From NCBI RefSeq assembly GCF_900100295.1, contig NZ_FNEV01000006.1, forward strand, positions 170,447-234,446: 64,000 bases of DNA, read 5' to 3'. The number at the start of each line of letters is the position of its first letter. Within the stretch, counting starts at the first letter, position 1. Below the pieces are notes generated by a model. The model searched no databases. It was not told the DNA's origin and saw nothing but the letters and a program-made list of their open reading frames with translations. This document shows positions 17,547-26,362 of the stretch, piece by piece. The position numbers and the translations under genes were made by a program. Source of the stretch: Salimicrobium halophilum. Lineage in GTDB: Bacteria > Bacillota > Bacilli > Bacillales > Halobacillaceae.

Positions 17547-18908
17547 TCAGTAAATGATCAGCGTTGTCAGAGAAACAGCCACTCCGAGAAACCCACAAAC
17601 CAGGGTGTAAGGCAGGTTCTTCCACACAATTTTATAAGGATTCATCCCGAAGTTCACCGAAGTTATGGTGACAATCAATCCATAAGGAGCAGAAGGCACC
17701 GTCGCAATAGCCGTACTCGAAAGCAGAACAGCGAGGGTAACCGCCGGCAGAGCTTCCATCAGCAATCCACTCACTCCTCCGAAGATACCCATGGTCGCCA
17801 ATGGGTGGACGCCAAGCAGCGTCATGATCAGAAATCCGAACTGGATCAGCAACATGATCACTAGGGGAGAATCACTATAGGCGATGATCGGCTCCTGCAA
17901 TAACTCCAAGTACGGAGAAGCATTCAATGTCTCCGTCAAAAAGGAGAGGCTCAACAGCAATACGATGAAATTATCGAGATGGTTCGTGTGATGCTTCCAC
18001 GTCGGAACCCCGATCTTCCAGAAGCTTCTGTACCGCTTCCGCACCAGACTCCACAACAAAGCAAACGGAAAAATGGCGATGGTGACAGCGAAAAGGAATT
18101 CGAAATTCACAACGTTAGCCAGAAACACGACAGTACTCAGGAACAGTACCAAAGCCAGAATGAATCCCTTCAATCTCCCTTTCTTCGACGCACCGCTTCC
18201 TCCTTTTTTCTCGGGGAGCTCTATGTTCCCAAAGAGAAGCCGTCCTGTGAACGTATCGATGACAAAACCGAGTAGTGCAATGATAAGCATCCACGGCAGG
18301 ACTTCCAGGTAATTGGCACCGGTGATGAAGATCGAAGTCGCCAGCAATATCTCGAGCGGACTCCACAACAGAGCCAGGGAGTATCCACGAAGCGTCGCCA
18401 TCGAAACGAAACTGTTCCTGACTTTGGTGTCCACTTTCTTCAATTGTTCTTTCAACAGATCCTGGGAGATCGTGGCCGAAGACAGGTTCAGAAACGCTGC
18501 CAGGGACACCATCGTCGCCTCACTCCGCCCGTAGAGGCCGCCGAGCGTCTGCACTCTCGCTTCCAGTAAGTCCTTCAACAATCGGTTGTAACGCCCGGCC
18601 TTCACCGCACTGTTCATCCAGGGAAGCATGGACAAGAGAAGCAGCAATCCGACGTTACCGGCGAATAATCCCGGTATGTCCCCGAGTGTCATGGATCCTG
18701 ATAAAAAGAAGAAAGAACCTGCAGCCATCAACACGATTCCGAGAATTTTGAACACGCGTCCCGCTCTCGGAAACGCCACCACCATCATGATCATCGCAAG
18801 GAGTCCGATTACCGAATAGAGCGTCTCATTTTTCCAGAACGTATAGATGATATTAAGGAGAAATACGAAAGAATAGAATATGTATAAATGTCTGTAGATC
18901 CCTGTCAT
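17547..18908 (-). CDS. Polytopic membrane protein, transporter-like, unknown substrate
   Basis: 453 aa with about 12 hydrophobic segments and a cytoplasmic loop near residues 235-250 (PEKKGGSGASKKGR). It has two halves; the second half contains GVHPLATMGIFGGVSGLL and TVPSAPYGLIVTITSVNFGMNP, which resembles the re-entrant-loop regions of ion-transporter-superfamily carboxylate carriers. I do not recognise a specific family. Good ribosome site (GGAGGGGGAGC before ATG). Transcribed alone. It could be an anion transporter, but no substrate can be named. Confidence 0.6.
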   Translation of the reverse strand: MTGIYRHLYIFYSFVFLLNIIYTFWKNETLYSVIGLLAMIMMVVAFPRAGRVFKILGIVLMAAGSFFFLSGSMTLGDIPGLFAGNVGLLLLLSMLPWMNSAVKAGRYNRLLKDLLEARVQTLGGLYGRSEATMVSLAAFLNLSSATISQDLLKEQLKKVDTKVRNSFVSMATLRGYSLALLWSPLEILLATSIFITGANYLEVLPWMLIIALLGFVIDTFTGRLLFGNIELPEKKGGSGASKKGRLKGFILALVLFLSTVVFLANVVNFEFLFAVTIAIFPFALLWSLVRKRYRSFWKIGVPTWKHHTNHLDNFIVLLLSLSFLTETLNASPYLELLQEPIIAYSDSPLVIMLLIQFGFLIMTLLGVHPLATMGIFGGVSGLLMEALPAVTLAVLLSSTAIATVPSAPYGLIVTITSVNFGMNPYKIVWKNLPYTLVCGFLGVAVSLTTLIIY

Positions 18909-19155
18909 GCTCCCCCTCCTTCCGTGCGAACAAACTTAGAAACCATACTACGCTTCCGTAGAACATTTTTCAAAGGTCTTGCACCCCGAGTGATAGGGGG
19001 CGGGAGGTCTTATGGTACAGGTTTCTGCGATATCCCGACCTGAATCGTCTCAAAAATACATATATGGTTCATTTTCTTCCATCATTCTGTCAAAAAGTGA
19101 ACCATATCCTTCGTTTTGAAACGTTATTCACCGGAAAGCATCACGAAAATGTCTC
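18909..19155. other. Intergenic region with one inverted repeat
   Basis: No gene is supported here. ATATGGTTCA (19061-19070) and TGAACCATAT (19097-19106) are exact complements; the flanking TTTT and AAAAAG extend the stem with one bulge. It sits between the biotinyl-like gene terminator and the membrane-protein gene and could be an operator or a second terminator. Confidence 0.5.
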
Positions 19156-19163
19156 ATACCATA

Positions 19164-19190
19164 GAAAAAACCTCCGGCCAGGCCGGAGGT
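19164..19190 (-). terminator. Terminator of the biotinyl-like protein gene
   Basis: AACCTCCGGCC and GGCCGGAGGTT pair nearly perfectly, with TTTTTT following on the minus strand. Located just after the stop codon at 19210. Confidence 0.85.
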
Positions 19191-19209
19191 TAGTTCCGCA
19201 GGAAGCGTC

Positions 19210-19464
19210 TCAGTCACTTCCTGTAATGATGAAATCGTCACGCAGAGAGATGATCGTTGAACCGGCAGACACCGTATCGCCTTCTGCCACGTCTACAGAA
19301 ACGACCTCACCGCTGATACCAAGCGCTACTTTTTCGACGGTTCCGTCTTCGGTAGCCACTTTCATCAATGGTTCCCATTCATGGATCGTTTCATTCTTTT
19401 CGACCAGGATCTCTGTCACTTTACCGGAAAAAGGACTGTTGATGCGTTCGAGCATTGCTCTCAT
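19210..19464 (-). CDS. Biotinyl/lipoyl-like barrel domain protein lacking the modified lysine
   Basis: 84 aa; the ATG at 19464 is 9 nt from AAGGAG, whereas the ATG two codons earlier is too close. Two half-motifs of a biotinyl-lipoyl barrel are visible: SPFSGKVTEILVEKNETI (residues 10-27) and SGEVVSVDVAEGDTVSAGST (residues 51-70). The hairpin that normally bears the AMKM or DKA lysine reads EDGTVEKVALGI, so it is unlikely to be biotinylated or lipoylated. Role unknown; a structural or regulatory use of the fold is possible. Confidence 0.65.
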   Translation of the reverse strand: MRAMLERINSPFSGKVTEILVEKNETIHEWEPLMKVATEDGTVEKVALGISGEVVSVDVAEGDTVSAGSTIISLRDDFIITGSD

Positions 19465-19666
19465 TTTCATTCTCTCCTTAGTAGTTTTATTTATAGCACG
19501 GGAGAACCGCTGACATTTCTTTGATTTCTAAACTACAACAAAATAACACGAGAATTCTCTGATTATCAACCGTTTTTCTTACCGAATTACAACCATATTT
19601 CCTCCCTATCCGAGAGGAGGCTGATAGAACGCCTCATCCTTCCAATTTCCGGAGCAGGAGCGGCTT

Positions 19667-20863
19667 TTACTCGGAAAGGACGCCGACCACTTTTTCGATC
19701 GCCCAGTCGAGATCCTTCTCGCTGATGACGAGAGGCGGAGCAAAGCGGATTACGTTCTCATGCGTCTCTTTACAGAGCAGTCCCTGTTCTTTCAACTGCT
19801 CACAGTACTTACGTGCCGGCTCATTCAGTTCGACGCCGACGAACAGCCCTTTCCCTCGGACTTCTTTGATCATCGGGTTCTTGATCTTCTTCAATTCGGC
19901 CTGGAAATAATCGCCCAACTTGCGGGAACGCTCTGCCAGATTCTCTTCCTCGATCACTTCAAGGGAGGCAACCGCTACGGCACTCGCCAGCGGATTCCCG
20001 CCGAACGTGGAACCGTGGGAACCGGGAGTGAAGACTCCGAGAACCTCTTCATCCGCTGCCACACAGGAAATCGGCATCACTCCACCGCCGAGGGCTTTCC
20101 CGAGAATGTACATGTCTGGAGAAACATCTTCCCAGTCACAGGCGAACATTTTCCCGGAACGACCGAGCCCGGCTTGGATTTCATCCGCTACGAAAAGGAC
20201 ATTGTTCTCTTTACACACATCATACGCCTCTTTCAGGAACCCTTCCGGCGGCATGACAATCCCTGCTTCTCCCTGGATCGGTTCGAGCAGAAAGCCTGCT
20301 GTGTTTTCCGTGATCGCTTCCTTCAACGCTTCCACATCTCCGTAAGGAACCACTTTGATCCCCGGAAGAATAGGTCCGAAGCTCTTACGGTTGTCTTCAT
20401 CTGTCGACAGCGATACCGCCGTCATTGTACGTCCGTGGAAGTTCCCTTCACATGCGATGATTTCAGCTTTGTCCTGCGGGACACCTTTTCTATCATAAGC
20501 CCAGCGTCGGATCGCCTTGACTGCTGTCTCCACTGCTTCTGCCCCAGTGTTCATCGGCAGGACGAGATCTTTCCCTGTAAGCTTGGATACTTTCTCATAA
20601 AATGGTGCCAGCTGATCGTTATGAAAAGCACGGGACGTAAGGGTCACCCGGTCCGCCTGATCCTTCAGCGCCTGGATGATCTTCGGATGACGATGCCCCT
20701 GGTTCACGGCCGAGTAGGCACTGAGCATATCCATATATTCTTTGCCTTCCGGATCTTTCACCCATACGCCGTCCGCTTCCGAAATTACGATCGGCAGAGG
20801 GACATAGTTTTTCGCTCCATATTGATCGGTCTGTTCGATAATCGTTTCTGTGCTTGCTGTCAT
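19667..20863 (-). CDS. rocD: Ornithine aminotransferase
   Basis: 398 aa, class III aminotransferase. [19 protein letters not shown] at the N-terminus is typical of Bacillus RocD; PLP-binding segments include [12 protein letters not shown] near residue 105, [14 protein letters not shown] near residue 220 and the lysine in [11 protein letters not shown] near residue 255. It converts ornithine and 2-oxoglutarate to glutamate semialdehyde and glutamate in arginine breakdown. A perfect sigma-54 promoter lies upstream and the activator rocR is divergent. Confidence 0.95.
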   Translation of the reverse strand: MTASTETIIEQTDQYGAKNYVPLPIVISEADGVWVKDPEGKEYMDMLSAYSAVNQGHRHPKIIQALKDQADRVTLTSRAFHNDQLAPFYEKVSKLTGKDLVLPMNTGAEAVETAVKAIRRWAYDRKGVPQDKAEIIACEGNFHGRTMTAVSLSTDEDNRKSFGPILPGIKVVPYGDVEALKEAITENTAGFLLEPIQGEAGIVMPPEGFLKEAYDVCKENNVLFVADEIQAGLGRSGKMFACDWEDVSPDMYILGKALGGGVMPISCVAADEEVLGVFTPGSHGSTFGGNPLASAVAVASLEVIEEENLAERSRKLGDYFQAELKKIKNPMIKEVRGKGLFVGVELNEPARKYCEQLKEQGLLCKETHENVIRFAPPLVISEKDLDWAIEKVVGVLSE

Positions 20864-20904
20864 AAAGTAGTTCCTCCTTTGAATGTTTACATCTACCCTT
20901 TATT

Positions 20905-20922
20905 ATGCAAGATTCGTGCCAA
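20905..20922 (-). promoter_or_regulatory. Sigma-54 (SigL) promoter of rocD
   Basis: Minus strand TTGGCACGAATCTTGCAT matches the -24/-12 consensus TGGCAC-N5-TTGCA exactly. It lies 42 nt before the rocD start. The candidate activator sites, AATCATTGCAC near 20971 and AATCATTTTGCAC near 21000, are repeated upstream between rocD and rocR. Confidence 0.92.
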
Positions 20923-21058
20923 CATGAAAATCCCTGATATATCAGCATTCCCCTCCCAAAACCGCAAACAATCATTGCACTTGTGCACACACTATGAAAA
21001 ATCATTTTGCACAAACATGAGAATTTCTATACGCTAATAATATAAGGAGGCGACGCCC

Positions 21059-22420
21059 GTGGAGACCTATGACATTCACAACATACCGAACGACATCTTC
21101 ATCAAACTGCTTAATGAACTCGACGTGGGCATCCATGTCATTGATCGTAGCGGAAAAACGATCATCTATAACAAGAAAATGAGGGAAATCGAAGCCATGG
21201 CCGGAGAAGAAGTGATGGCGAAAGACCTGCTCGACGTGTTCAGTTTTGAAAAAAGCGGGAGCAGCACCCTGGTCGACGCGTTACGCGAAGGAAAAACGAC
21301 CAAGCACTTGAAACAGACCTACTTCAACAACAAAGGGAGGGAAATCACCACGATCAATGACTCCTTTCCCATCCATAAAGACGGCGAAGTTATCGGCGCG
21401 ATGGAAATAACGAAAGACGTGACCCGCTTCGAACAGGTCATCAAAGAAAACGTCCTGCAAAAACAACACACGACATTCACTTTTGAGAAAATCATCGGAG
21501 AAAGCGAACCGATCACCCGGGTCATCGAAGAAGCGAAACGCGCAACGAGAACGTCTTCTTCCGTATTGATCGTCGGCGAGACCGGAACCGGTAAAGAGTT
21601 GTTCGCTCAAAGTATCCATAACGGAAGCAGCCGTGCCGAGGGTCCTTTCGTCTCCCAGAACTGCGCCGCGATTCCCGATACATTGATGGAAAGTGTCCTG
21701 TTCGGAACGAAAAAAGGAGCTTTCACAGGAGCGGTGGACCGCCCCGGGTTATTCGAACAAGCGGACGGCGGCACCTTGCTCCTCGACGAAATAAATTCAC
21801 TTGATTCCTCGTTGCAGGCGAAACTGCTCAGGGTCCTTCAGGAGAGACAGGTCCGCCGTGTCGGCGATACCAAGGATAAGAAAGTGGACGTGCGTATCAT
21901 GGCGACGACGAACGAAGACCCGCTCGATGCCATAGCGGAAACACGCCTGCGCAAAGACTTGTACTATCGTCTCAGCGTCGTCACTCTCTTCATCCCTCCA
22001 CTCAGGCACCGGATCGACGACCTTCCACTCTTGCTTCAGCATTTCTTTGATAAGTACAATACGCTGTTCCACATGAACGTAAAAGGTATTACGCCGGAAG
22101 CTTCCGCCATCCTCCGACAACACGAATGGGCAGGGAACGTACGCGAACTCGAGCATACGATCGAAGGAACGATGAACCTGATGGTGGACGAAGAAATCGT
22201 AACACCGGAACACCTGCCTATGCGTTTCCGGAAAAAGTACAGTTTTCCTGAGTCCCAGGCGTCCGACAACACCCTGGAGGAGACGGTGAACAATTTCGAG
22301 AAAAGATATATCGAACAGAAGTTGAAAGAAAACGACGGAAACATTTCCCGCACTGCAAAAAATCTTGGCATCAGCAGACAAAGCCTGCAATACCGATTGA
22401 AAAAACACCAGTTATCCTAA
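21059..22420 (+). CDS. rocR: Sigma-54-dependent activator of arginine catabolism (RocR)
   Basis: 453 aa starting at GTG (21059) after AAGGAGG with 8 nt spacing. An N-terminal PAS domain (LLNELDVGIHVIDRSGKTI, residues 14-32) is followed by an AAA+ domain with Walker A GETGTGKE near residue 175, the sigma-54 contact loop GAFTGA near residue 222, and Walker B GTLLLDEIN. A Fis-type helix-turn-helix (NISRTAKNLGISRQSLQYR) ends the protein. In Bacillus RocR responds to ornithine or citrulline and turns on roc genes; here it faces rocD and its sigma-54 promoter. Confidence 0.93.
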   Translation: METYDIHNIPNDIFIKLLNELDVGIHVIDRSGKTIIYNKKMREIEAMAGEEVMAKDLLDVFSFEKSGSSTLVDALREGKTTKHLKQTYFNNKGREITTINDSFPIHKDGEVIGAMEITKDVTRFEQVIKENVLQKQHTTFTFEKIIGESEPITRVIEEAKRATRTSSSVLIVGETGTGKELFAQSIHNGSSRAEGPFVSQNCAAIPDTLMESVLFGTKKGAFTGAVDRPGLFEQADGGTLLLDEINSLDSSLQAKLLRVLQERQVRRVGDTKDKKVDVRIMATTNEDPLDAIAETRLRKDLYYRLSVVTLFIPPLRHRIDDLPLLLQHFFDKYNTLFHMNVKGITPEASAILRQHEWAGNVRELEHTIEGTMNLMVDEEIVTPEHLPMRFRKKYSFPESQASDNTLEETVNNFEKRYIEQKLKENDGNISRTAKNLGISRQSLQYRLKKHQLS

Positions 22421-22423
22421 AAA

Positions 22424-22465
22424 AACCTGCATCCTACCTCTGATCAGAGATAGGATGCAGGTTTT
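22424..22465. terminator. Terminator between rocR and the PII-like gene
   Basis: CCTGCATCCTA and TAGGATGCAGG pair around CCTCTGATCAGAGA, with T-rich sequence after it on the plus strand and AAAAAA before it, so it probably serves both convergent genes. Confidence 0.88.
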
Positions 22466-22469
22466 GTCG

Positions 22470-22820
22470 TCACTTATCAGTTCGCGCCTCTAATTCTTCA
22501 GACACCTGAATCACGGGCTCGTCCCACGGATGATTCGGATAGATCCCTTCTTCGATGACCTGGCGCAGTAATGCCTCGTCTCTTTTGATAGAGAACTCGA
22601 GGCGCACGGATTCCACTTCTGTGGCTTCTCCCGCCTCGCCTTCTGTAGGAACGGCGCCGGAAGTCGGAACGAAATGCTCAATGCCGGGCTGAGATCTCCA
22701 GCATACATTTTCATAATTCCCGACCTGGAGCTGATCGACCGTCAATACTCCGTTCCTCACTTTTTCTACGTAGTCAGGTACTACGAACACTTTCACGCGA
22801 TAGATTTCTTTCAACTTCAT
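22470..22820 (-). CDS. Stand-alone YqfO/NIF3 C-terminal-like (PII-like) protein
   Basis: 116 aa. YRVKVFVVPDYVEKVRNGV, GNYENVCWRSQPGIEHFVP and HPWDEPVIQV follow the pattern of the ferredoxin-like domain that is inserted in YqfO/NIF3 proteins (VPE..VEKVRDAL, GNYD.C.F...G.G.F.P, HPYEEPAYD). Here the domain is a whole protein. Similar to CutA/PII folds that bind metals or small ligands as trimers. Function unknown. Ribosome site CAGGAGGG is well placed. Single gene. Confidence 0.6.
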   Translation of the reverse strand: MKLKEIYRVKVFVVPDYVEKVRNGVLTVDQLQVGNYENVCWRSQPGIEHFVPTSGAVPTEGEAGEATEVESVRLEFSIKRDEALLRQVIEEGIYPNHPWDEPVIQVSEELEARTDK

Positions 22821-22895
22821 AATCAGACCCTCCTGCTAAGCTAATTCCCGTATTTAAGAGTACCACAAAATCCGGAGAAAAGGAGATTACATAAA

Positions 22896-22938
22896 GAAAC
22901 CCCGCTACCGTCATATCATCGATCGGCATCGGGGTTAA
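22896..22938 (-). terminator. Terminator of the BCCT transporter gene
   Basis: AACCCCG and CGGGGTTT pair around a 25-nt loop and are followed by CTTTATG on the minus strand; it lies 11 nt after the stop codon. The T-run is weak. Confidence 0.6.
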
Positions 22939-22948
22939 TCTTATCGCG

Positions 22949-24484
22949 TTATTTTCTGATGTTATATTTCCACGCTTCGTCTTTATTCATCATCTTGATC
23001 GCAGCCCAGATCAGAATGAACTGCAGAACGATAATCGGCAGTCCCATAAGTCCGCTAACTACGGAGAGCGGCGGGAGCCCACCGATCCGCATCAATACAA
23101 GAGCGACACCCGTAATAATCGCAGCGATGATGATGCGCAATGTTTTCGGAGGCTCGAATTTACTCATATCCCGCGTACTTGTATAAGCAGCAACGGTATA
23201 TGTCGTAGAATCCAGCGTCGTCGTAAGGAAAATCAGAGCTACTATCATGAAAATGATGATAGCGAGCCAACCGAAAGGCAATGTTGATAAAATCTCAGGA
23301 ATAGCAGCCATTCGTGCTTCATTCTCCACAAGATTCAAGATGCCCATGTCTTCTTTCAAATAGTGATATACTCCCAGACCACCAAGCACGCCTGTAGCTA
23401 TCCAGGAAATGAGCGTCGGTGCAAGGAAATATGTCAGAATCATTTCTTTGATGGTACGTCCCCGGGAAATCTTTGCAGCGAATACACCATGCAACATTGC
23501 CCAGGTGGCACTGTAAGCAAACCAGAATACCGTATTACTCTGTACGTGAGACATGCCTCCTTCATAAACGGAGTCCGTATTCAGCGACATATTCACATAA
23601 TTAGAAATCAGGAACGACACGCTATCCGAAAAATAGTTAAGAATGAATACGCCGGGTCCAGCAAGCAGAATGAACATCGCAAAGAATCCTGCGATATACA
23701 TGTTCCACGTACTCAGTCTCTTGATTCCTTTCTCGATACCTGCATAGGCACTGAGGGAAAAGAGGAACACCCAAACGATGGTAACGATGATGGTCAGGGT
23801 GAAATTCACTTCCGTCCCCATCAGAAATGCCAGGTTATGCGTAACGATCGGTGCACCTAACCCGAGCGTGACAGCGGCACCCGAGAGAATACTTACGAGA
23901 AACAGCACATCCAGAAACTTCCCGCCTAAACCGTCCGTGAACTTATCTCCGAACAGCACGCGGCAGGCTTCTGAAATACGCATAAGCGGACGCTTCTTGA
24001 CGTGCAGAATGTACCCCATCGCAGGGGCGATCAGCACGAAAATCGCGAATACCTGAAATCCCCATAGAAACATACTATAGGCATTCCCCCAAAGAACAGC
24101 TTCAGGGGAGCCTGCTTCCACACCAGCCGGTGGATCATTCGCAACTGATGTCCACTGAAGCATCCCGGTACGCATGATGGTAGAACCTACCCCCATCGCA
24201 ATCAGAATGGAAGCGTACTCGAACATGGAAAATCTCGGCTTTTCTTTCGGATCCCCTAGTACGACCTTCCCGTATTTCGAGAATGATAAATATAATCCTG
24301 CTACTACTAAAATAATGCCATACCACAGATATCCCCACGTAAATGATTCTACTATAGAATTAAATATCGAGTTCAATACCTCTAAGGATTCTGATTCGTA
24401 CATGGCAAATGGAATGCTGATCGCGATAATGATCAGCAACGCTGGAATAAAAATCTTGAAATCAATAAGATTCTTGTTCCCCAT
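22949..24484 (-). CDS. BCCT-family betaine/choline/carnitine transporter
   Basis: 511 aa with about 12 membrane segments. The family signature of the eighth-ninth helices is present as FWFAYSATWAMLHGVFAAKI followed by SRGRTIKEM near residue 330-360, and the sodium/substrate region has GSTIMRTGMLQW near residue 100. The usual GWTYFYWAWW tryptophan-rich motif is changed to FWFAYSATWA, so the substrate may not be glycine betaine. It imports quaternary amines or related solutes and fits an osmoadapted cell. Single gene with its own terminator. Confidence 0.85.
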   Translation of the reverse strand: MGNKNLIDFKIFIPALLIIIAISIPFAMYESESLEVLNSIFNSIVESFTWGYLWYGIILVVAGLYLSFSKYGKVVLGDPKEKPRFSMFEYASILIAMGVGSTIMRTGMLQWTSVANDPPAGVEAGSPEAVLWGNAYSMFLWGFQVFAIFVLIAPAMGYILHVKKRPLMRISEACRVLFGDKFTDGLGGKFLDVLFLVSILSGAAVTLGLGAPIVTHNLAFLMGTEVNFTLTIIVTIVWVFLFSLSAYAGIEKGIKRLSTWNMYIAGFFAMFILLAGPGVFILNYFSDSVSFLISNYVNMSLNTDSVYEGGMSHVQSNTVFWFAYSATWAMLHGVFAAKISRGRTIKEMILTYFLAPTLISWIATGVLGGLGVYHYLKEDMGILNLVENEARMAAIPEILSTLPFGWLAIIIFMIVALIFLTTTLDSTTYTVAAYTSTRDMSKFEPPKTLRIIIAAIITGVALVLMRIGGLPPLSVVSGLMGLPIIVLQFILIWAAIKMMNKDEAWKYNIRK

Positions 24485-24613
24485 TTGAATCCTCCTATCT
24501 ATGAATCTTCGTTAGTTTTGTCCGAACTACAGTTGTGTCCCCTTTTATTTACTCCGTTAAACATTTTTAGAAAAAATGGGATTATTATCTTTATTTTTCG
24601 ATAATTCAGGGAC

Positions 24614-24642
24614 AAAAAAATCCCCAGGTCTCCCTGGGGCTG
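24614..24642 (-). terminator. Terminator of the rhodanese gene
   Basis: CCCCAGG and CCTGGGG pair around GAGA and are followed by ATTTTTTT on the minus strand, 20 nt after the stop codon. Confidence 0.85.
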
Positions 24643-24661
24643 ACTCATGCTTTCCACACCT

Positions 24662-24961
24662 TTATTTCGTTACACTTCCATCCCATCCAAGCATACCGCC
24701 TTCAAGCGACTGCGCCTGGATATCATTCTCCGTAAGAATATCGGCTGCCTGGGCACTGCGCCCTCCTGATCTGCATACCGTAATGTATTCTTTGTCTTTG
24801 TCCAGTTCGTCGACTCTATTCCCGAGTTCGCCGAGAGGAATGTGGATCGCTCCAGGAATCATCCCTTCTTCCACTTCTTCCTGCATCCGCACGTCCAACA
24901 TTTCCACATTCTTGTGATTATGTTTCTGTTTTGCTGCTTCTTTGCCGATTTCTACTGCCAT
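24662..24961 (-). CDS. Rhodanese-domain sulfurtransferase
   Basis: 99 aa; the ATG at 24961 follows AAGGAGGAG, and an upstream extension of 13 codons covers that ribosome site. Single rhodanese domain: EMLDVRMQEEVEEGMIPGAIHIPLGEL is split as residues 21-47, the active-site loop is CRSGGRS (Cys near residue 64), and the C-terminal LEGGMLGWDG is intact. It moves sulfane sulfur to thiol acceptors; partner unknown. Lies 75 nt after the DHQS-II-like gene and may be co-transcribed with it. Confidence 0.85.
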   Translation of the reverse strand: MAVEIGKEAAKQKHNHKNVEMLDVRMQEEVEEGMIPGAIHIPLGELGNRVDELDKDKEYITVCRSGGRSAQAADILTENDIQAQSLEGGMLGWDGSVTK

Positions 24962-25036
24962 TTCAAACTCCTCCTTCTTAAAAGATTCGTCTCCCTTCAT
25001 GTACCTCGTGAGGTAATGTAAAAAACATGAAATCCT

Positions 25037-25576
25037 TCATTTCTCTACGATAATTTCATCGATCTTCTCTCCCAGGTGCCGACCTGGTTCATCCGGTAAT
25101 ACTAGGATTCTTTGACCGGGCTTCAGTTCAAGGATCGGACATTCCCCTTCCTTTTCTTCAACGACATAGACACTCGTCGATTTCTGGAACGTAGCAGAAA
25201 TGACCCTTTCCCCGTCCGTACATTCCACACGGACAAAGGGACGCTTCTCCATCTTCACCCGGCCGAGCGCGATAGACCTTTCCCTCTCTTCATCTGTTAC
25301 CATCACTTCATCTCCTGCGTTCAATTCATGCAGGTACTTCGTGCTGCCGTCCTGGTACATGTATTGATGAAAAGCACCTACATTGATCCGGAAGGGACGG
25401 GCAGGATACCCTTCTGAAGCCCGGTTCTCAGCAAGTACCTTAATATATCCATGCCCGGTGTTTCCTATGTACAACCCGTCCATCGGGCCCAGCACGTCTA
25501 CGAAGTCGAGACACACCCTCATTCCTTCTCCGATTTCTTCGATATTCGTCACTTCCATGAATTCATTTTTGCTCAT
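25037..25576 (-). CDS. Stand-alone C-terminal domain of 3-dehydroquinate synthase II
   Basis: 179 aa. EIGEGMRVCLDFVDVLGPMDG, ARPFRINVGAFHQYM, TKYLHELNAGDEVMV, ALGRVKMEKRPFVRVE and LKPGQRILVLPDEPGRHLGE match, in order, the C-terminal half of archaeal-type 3-dehydroquinate synthase II (RPFRVNAG, KTKYLSEL.AGD, VGRVKIEKRPL, LKPGD..L....GRH.G). The N-terminal half that carries the catalytic lysine is missing and no frame upstream supplies it. It starts cleanly after AAGGGGGAAAC, so this is not a broken gene. Function unknown; it is not a complete synthase. Confidence 0.7.
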   Translation of the reverse strand: MSKNEFMEVTNIEEIGEGMRVCLDFVDVLGPMDGLYIGNTGHGYIKVLAENRASEGYPARPFRINVGAFHQYMYQDGSTKYLHELNAGDEVMVTDEERERSIALGRVKMEKRPFVRVECTDGERVISATFQKSTSVYVVEEKEGECPILELKPGQRILVLPDEPGRHLGEKIDEIIVEK

Positions 25577-25655
25577 TATGTTTCCCCCTTGGTTGATTTT
25601 CCCATCGCCTTTCTTCTATACTATTACCATTACTATACACGAAAAGGAGATCCTT

Positions 25656-26330
25656 ATGAGAGTAGCCATTTTCGATTTCGACCGCACCTTATTTCCTGAA
25701 GAAACCTTTCCGCTCATGATGAATCACCTGAAGACCCACCCGATGCACCATAAGAAATACAGCACCTTCATGAGAAAAATTTTACCGATGTATGTCGCTT
25801 ACAAACTGAAACTGTTCCCTGAGAAAAAAATGAGGGAAGGCTCCATGCAAAGTTACATCTCCGCTTTCAACAAGTCTTCCCGGGAAGATGTGGAGAAATT
25901 CTTCGCTCAGCTTGCGAATACGATGAAAAAGAGACTGAATCAGGAAGTGCTTCATCGACTAGAATGGCATAAAGCCCGTGGGGACTACACCATCCTCGTC
26001 TCCGGTGCCTTCCAGCCGATGCTTGAAACCATCACCCGCGATCTGCCTTTCGACCTGGTCCTCGGAACCGAGGTCCCTTATGATAAGGATATCATCGATT
26101 CGAAAAAGCGTGTCCACCATGTCAACGGTGACAGGAAAATGCGGAAAGTGAAAGAGCACCTGGATCCTTCGGACGTCGATTGGACAAACAGCTACGCATA
26201 TGGAGACAGTTACTCCGACCTCGATGTCCTGGAAGCGGTGGGAAATCCGGTAGCCGTTCAACCGGAACCACGCCTCGAACAAGTAGCGGAGAAACAAGCC
26301 TGGGAAATCATCACCCCTGTAAGAGCGTAA
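25656..26330 (+). CDS. HAD-family phosphatase, subfamily IB (SerB-like)
   Basis: 224 aa; ATG at 25656 follows AAAAGGAG by 7 nt. HAD motif I DFDRTLF (residues 6-12) has the nucleophile and acid Asp residues, motif II is VSGAFQPM near residue 115, Lys is in DSKKRV, and motif IV is YGDSYSDLDVLEAVG near residue 180. The helical cap between motifs I and II is the IB type seen in phosphoserine phosphatases and related enzymes. Substrate unknown. Divergent from the DHQS-II-like gene and closed by a terminator. Confidence 0.85.
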   Translation: MRVAIFDFDRTLFPEETFPLMMNHLKTHPMHHKKYSTFMRKILPMYVAYKLKLFPEKKMREGSMQSYISAFNKSSREDVEKFFAQLANTMKKRLNQEVLHRLEWHKARGDYTILVSGAFQPMLETITRDLPFDLVLGTEVPYDKDIIDSKKRVHHVNGDRKMRKVKEHLDPSDVDWTNSYAYGDSYSDLDVLEAVGNPVAVQPEPRLEQVAEKQAWEIITPVRA

Positions 26331-26362
26331 ATATTTCCCCGGAAATAATCATATGTTGTCAT

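Noticed and set aside
19760..21037. 425-codon open frame on the plus strand across rocD
   Set aside because: Lies antisense to a clear rocD gene and crosses its sigma-54 promoter; no ribosome site, arginine/phenylalanine/histidine-rich shadow composition.
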